From NCBI GenBank assembly GCA_903813345.2, contig CAIIXF020000012.1, positions 20,660,184 through 20,724,183 of the forward strand: DNA of 64,000 bases, in the 5' to 3' direction. The notes under the pieces were generated by a model. The model made no database searches and was not told where the DNA came from. It saw only the letters and a program-made list of their open reading frames with translations. This DNA comes from Owenia fusiformis (Eukaryota > Annelida > Polychaeta > Sabellida > Oweniidae). Position 1 is the stretch's first letter; each line of letters opens with the position of its first letter. Both the position numbers and the translations under genes were made by a program. This document shows, one piece after another, positions 61,305 to 64,000 of this stretch.

Positions 61305-62289
61305 TACATGTATATCGAACAGCATTTATATAGAAGGTATAAGAAAATGTTTGAAGGATTCATGCCACTTCACATTGCTTGACATTAGTCATATAAATCC
61401 GACCGTCGTATGCTGTTATTTGTTGTTAATTTTTCTTATTTGGATATTTATTTTTTCTTATTTTCTTGCATATGAGGGTCGTACACACTAGCCGCTTCTA
61501 TATTGCAGGAAATGCTTTCCTGGCCTGTCTACCCGACCAAATTCACACAAATGATAAAGTAATTTCTATGCTTCAGGGTTCGAAATTAGCGTTGCGGAAG
61601 TAACGATTCGTTCCTTTATTTTCTCAAATCGTTACCTAGCAACATCCCCAAGTAACGAAAACAGTTTCCTGACTTTTTTGAAATTTTTTTCTTTGGCACT
61701 TTTCGTCCTCCTTTACTTCAGCTTTTAGGCTATAACTTCTCAAAACATAAGATAAAGTGTTTACTTACCAAACAGATTCTTATTTTTCTAAAATAAAGTC
61801 TTAAAAACCGGCAATTTTCAGGTAAAATCACCGTATTATTAACTAACTTCCTGTTCTCAGATTATAGTGTGAGAGAGGGAGACATCTATTGAGCAATAAC
61901 AATATAGCACAACATGACAAACCATGCAAACTAGAGAATGTCAATCAGGATTAGAAGCGACTTATCGCCCTTGTAATTTAGCAGTGGGACAGTTTGTTGT
62001 ATGTTTGGGCATAAATGCGCCTTTTAGGCCTAATTTTTCAGGATATTTTCAAAATTTCGGGTCAGATTTGGGGTTAAGGGGCCAATTTTGGTAAATGAGG
62101 CTAGGCTACTCACACTACTGATAGGCTACCAGTATACAAAAGTTGTTGCATCCAAGGCATGCAAAAGACTTATCGTCCATTGTTCCTGTAATATAAGGAG
62201 TGTTTGGGGAGAAGATGCAAATATTTGAAAGTAGATCTTAATGTCTCTGGACTATATGTAGCTGAAGCCTGCAGGGGAGACAGTCCAAT
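61305..62289. other. Nothing recognised
   Basis: No supportable gene; 61570-61690 has repeated 'gtaacga' phrases. AT-rich. Confidence 0.45.
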
Positions 62290-63475
62290 CCATTAATTCT
62301 GAACTTCTGATTTCATGAATCTCAATAAATATGACAAAACAAGACTATATTTATACCATTTTGGGCACGCATTCAGGCCCGTAGCCAGGGGGGGTTCGCA
62401 GGGTTCGGGCGAACCCCCCCCCTGGCCAAAAATTCTTTCAAAATCATGCAGTTTTTCACCATTTTGAGCACTTCTCAAGTGATTTTAGCCAAATTTGGGC
62501 CAAAATTGTCAAATGTGAACCCCCCCTGGAAATCTTTGAAAACTGAACCCCCCCCCTTGGCAAATCCTGGCTACGGGCCTGGCATTTGAGATGCATTATT
62601 GCATATCGTGAGAGTTATATCAAGGTGAGATATAGTTGCCCCTGGGATGTCAGATTCGGAAGCTAAAATGAAAATTTCAATTCAAATATATAATCTTCTT
62701 ATTAGTATAATATTATGACAAAGCCAGAGTACATACACCATTTTGAGTACATTTGAGATACATATGCTCCATATTTTGGAAGTTATTAAGGTGAGATATG
62801 GTCACTCCTGGGACGTCAGAAACCAAAATGAGAATTAATATTTTTAAAAATGTGCAATCATTTTCCTACATCTTATTAGTAATATTATGACAAGACAAGA
62901 CTATACACCATTTTGAGTACATTTGAGATACATATGTTACATATTTTGGAAGTTATTAAGGTGAGATATGGTCAGTGGTCATCCCTGGAACGTCGGAAAC
63001 TAAAATGAAAATTAATATTTTTAAAATGTACAATCATTTCTCTACATCTTATTAGTAATATTATGACAAGGCAAGACTATATACACCATTTTGAGCATAT
63101 TTGAGATACAAATGCTCCATATTTTGGAAGTTATTAAGGTGAGATATGGTCAACCCTGGAATTTCTGAAGCCAAAATGAGAATTAATATTTTTTAAATTG
63201 TACAATCATTTTTCTACTTCTTATTAGTAATATTATGACAAAGCAAGAGTACATACACCATTTTGAGCACATTTGAGGTACAAATGCTCCATATTTTGGA
63301 AGTTATTAAGGTGAGATATGGTCACCCCTGGAACGTCAGATGCCAAAATGAGAATTAATATTTTTTAAAATGTACAATCATTTTTTACTTCTTATTAGTA
63401 ATATTATGACAAAGCAAGAGTACATACACCATTTTGAGTACATTTGAGATACATATGCTCCATATTTTGGAAGTT
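62290..63475. repeat. ~172-bp satellite, five to six units
   Basis: Units recur at 170-178-bp spacing ('ccattttgag' at 62738, 62908, 63086, 63258, 63429), each with 'aaggtgagatatggtca' and 'ttattagtaatattatgaca'. The first unit is split by the MITE 62374-62581. One more unit start lies at the window's right edge (63977). Confidence 0.85.
62374..62581. mobile_element. 208-bp MITE, CAGGCCCGTAGCCAGG ends
   Basis: Inverted ends CAGGCCCGTAGCCAGG / CCTGGCTACGGGCCTG with GGTTCG and C homopolymer inner parts. GCATT flanks both sides (62369-62373, 62582-62586). Neighbouring satellite units show the uninterrupted target, confirming insertion. Confidence 0.85.
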
Positions 63476-63618
63476 AAACCTGCTCATCGCTCCAAAACGC
63501 AATATGTTGACATATATTGTTTTTACATTTTCAAGCTCTAATATAAAGTTTATGTAAATAAAAATTGTTTTTTTCTGCGTAATACCAAAGAACAATCATT
63601 TAGTTAAAAAAATAAAAA

Positions 63619-63689
63619 GGCTAGTGCGGGATTCGAACCCGGGCCTCCCGCGTGCTCAGCGAGGATTCTACCCGCTACACCACCGTATT
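63619..63689 (-). tRNA. tRNA-Gly-like sequence, probably pseudogene
   Basis: Minus strand carries a D-arm/A-box (GGTGGTGTAGCGGGTAGAAT), an anticodon stem CTCGC/GCGGG and a perfect B-box GGTTCGAATCC. The body is closest to eukaryotic tRNA-Gly(GCC). The anticodon loop reads TGAGCAC: formal anticodon AGC (Ala), with G instead of U at position 33. The acceptor strands (AATACGG / ACTAGCC) barely pair. It may be a decayed tRNA gene or a SINE head. Confidence 0.6.
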
Positions 63690-64000
63690 ATTATGAAAGG
63701 AGGAAATAATTAAACGCTACTTATTTTGAATGCTATGATTCGGAAGTGACGTCACGTTCTTCATTTAGAAACCTTTCCCAAATCATATCGCCGGCACCGA
63801 TCGAAGCAAATTCAATGAAAAATCTTTGAAATGACACATTTATCGTAAGTATTTCTACACAAGATTTGCCCCATTTGTTCATCATTCTATAATCTTTCAT
63901 TAAGCTCAAAATGATAAAGTTCACCCCCGAAACAACCCAAGATTGCGTTTCGGAGCGTAGTCCAGCTTTAATCATGTGAGATATGGTCACCCCTATCCTG
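63690..64000. other. Right edge, nothing recognised
   Basis: No supportable gene; the minus-strand frame 63733-63990 has no recognised family. A satellite unit starts again near 63977. Confidence 0.45.

Overview
The window is nuclear DNA from an animal. It is AT-rich, its one recognisable gene is split by long GT-AG introns, and most of the rest is transposable-element debris (LINE, Penelope, mariner, several inverted-repeat families, Helentron-like satellites). Repeat families built from ~150-170 bp core units, a GACG/GACA-type tetranucleotide tail and a terminal hairpin resemble the 'pearl'/HINE elements described from bivalves. A marine lophotrochozoan, perhaps a bivalve mollusc, is therefore my best guess, but this is inference.

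The single host gene is on the minus strand and is ERAL1, the mitochondrial Era-like GTPase and KH-domain chaperone of small-subunit (12S) rRNA. Nine coding exons can be chained with consistent phase and GT-AG sites from 46503 down to the stop at 3315, giving 640 codons. Only the 5' part with start codon and mitochondrial presequence was not found. The G1, G2, G3, G4 and KH regions are all present. Three separate tandem expansions sit in this one gene: seven 15-residue coding repeats between G4 and G5 (11013-11327), about 16 copies of a 43-bp unit built from an exon end plus its splice donor (4192-4875), and three copies of a 108-bp KH/stop segment running into the 3' UTR (3085-3408).

Layout: 1-3080, pearl-like fragments and palindromic repeats downstream of ERAL1. 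3081-22800, eight of the nine ERAL1 exons, with introns holding a 1.9-kb foldback element, a mariner relic, a 4.3-kb inverted-repeat element and a dead L1/Tx1-type LINE. 22800-46318, one 23.5-kb ERAL1 intron holding a Transib-like element (29004-38199) split by a LINE, a LINE ORF1 piece with its own target duplication, 6-bp-TSD hAT-like elements, a Penelope fragment, and a foldback element carrying a mariner MITE. 46318-46503, the most 5' ERAL1 exon found. 46600-64000, no recognised host gene: a 2.7-kb TIR element, a TTAA-flanked element containing a pearl-like array, LINE and gag-like fragments, a minisatellite, a ~172-bp satellite and a tRNA-Gly-like sequence.

Many insertions are nested, and in several cases another repeat copy in the window acts as the empty site, so their order can be read directly. 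I found no CRISPR, rRNA, operon or other prokaryotic feature.
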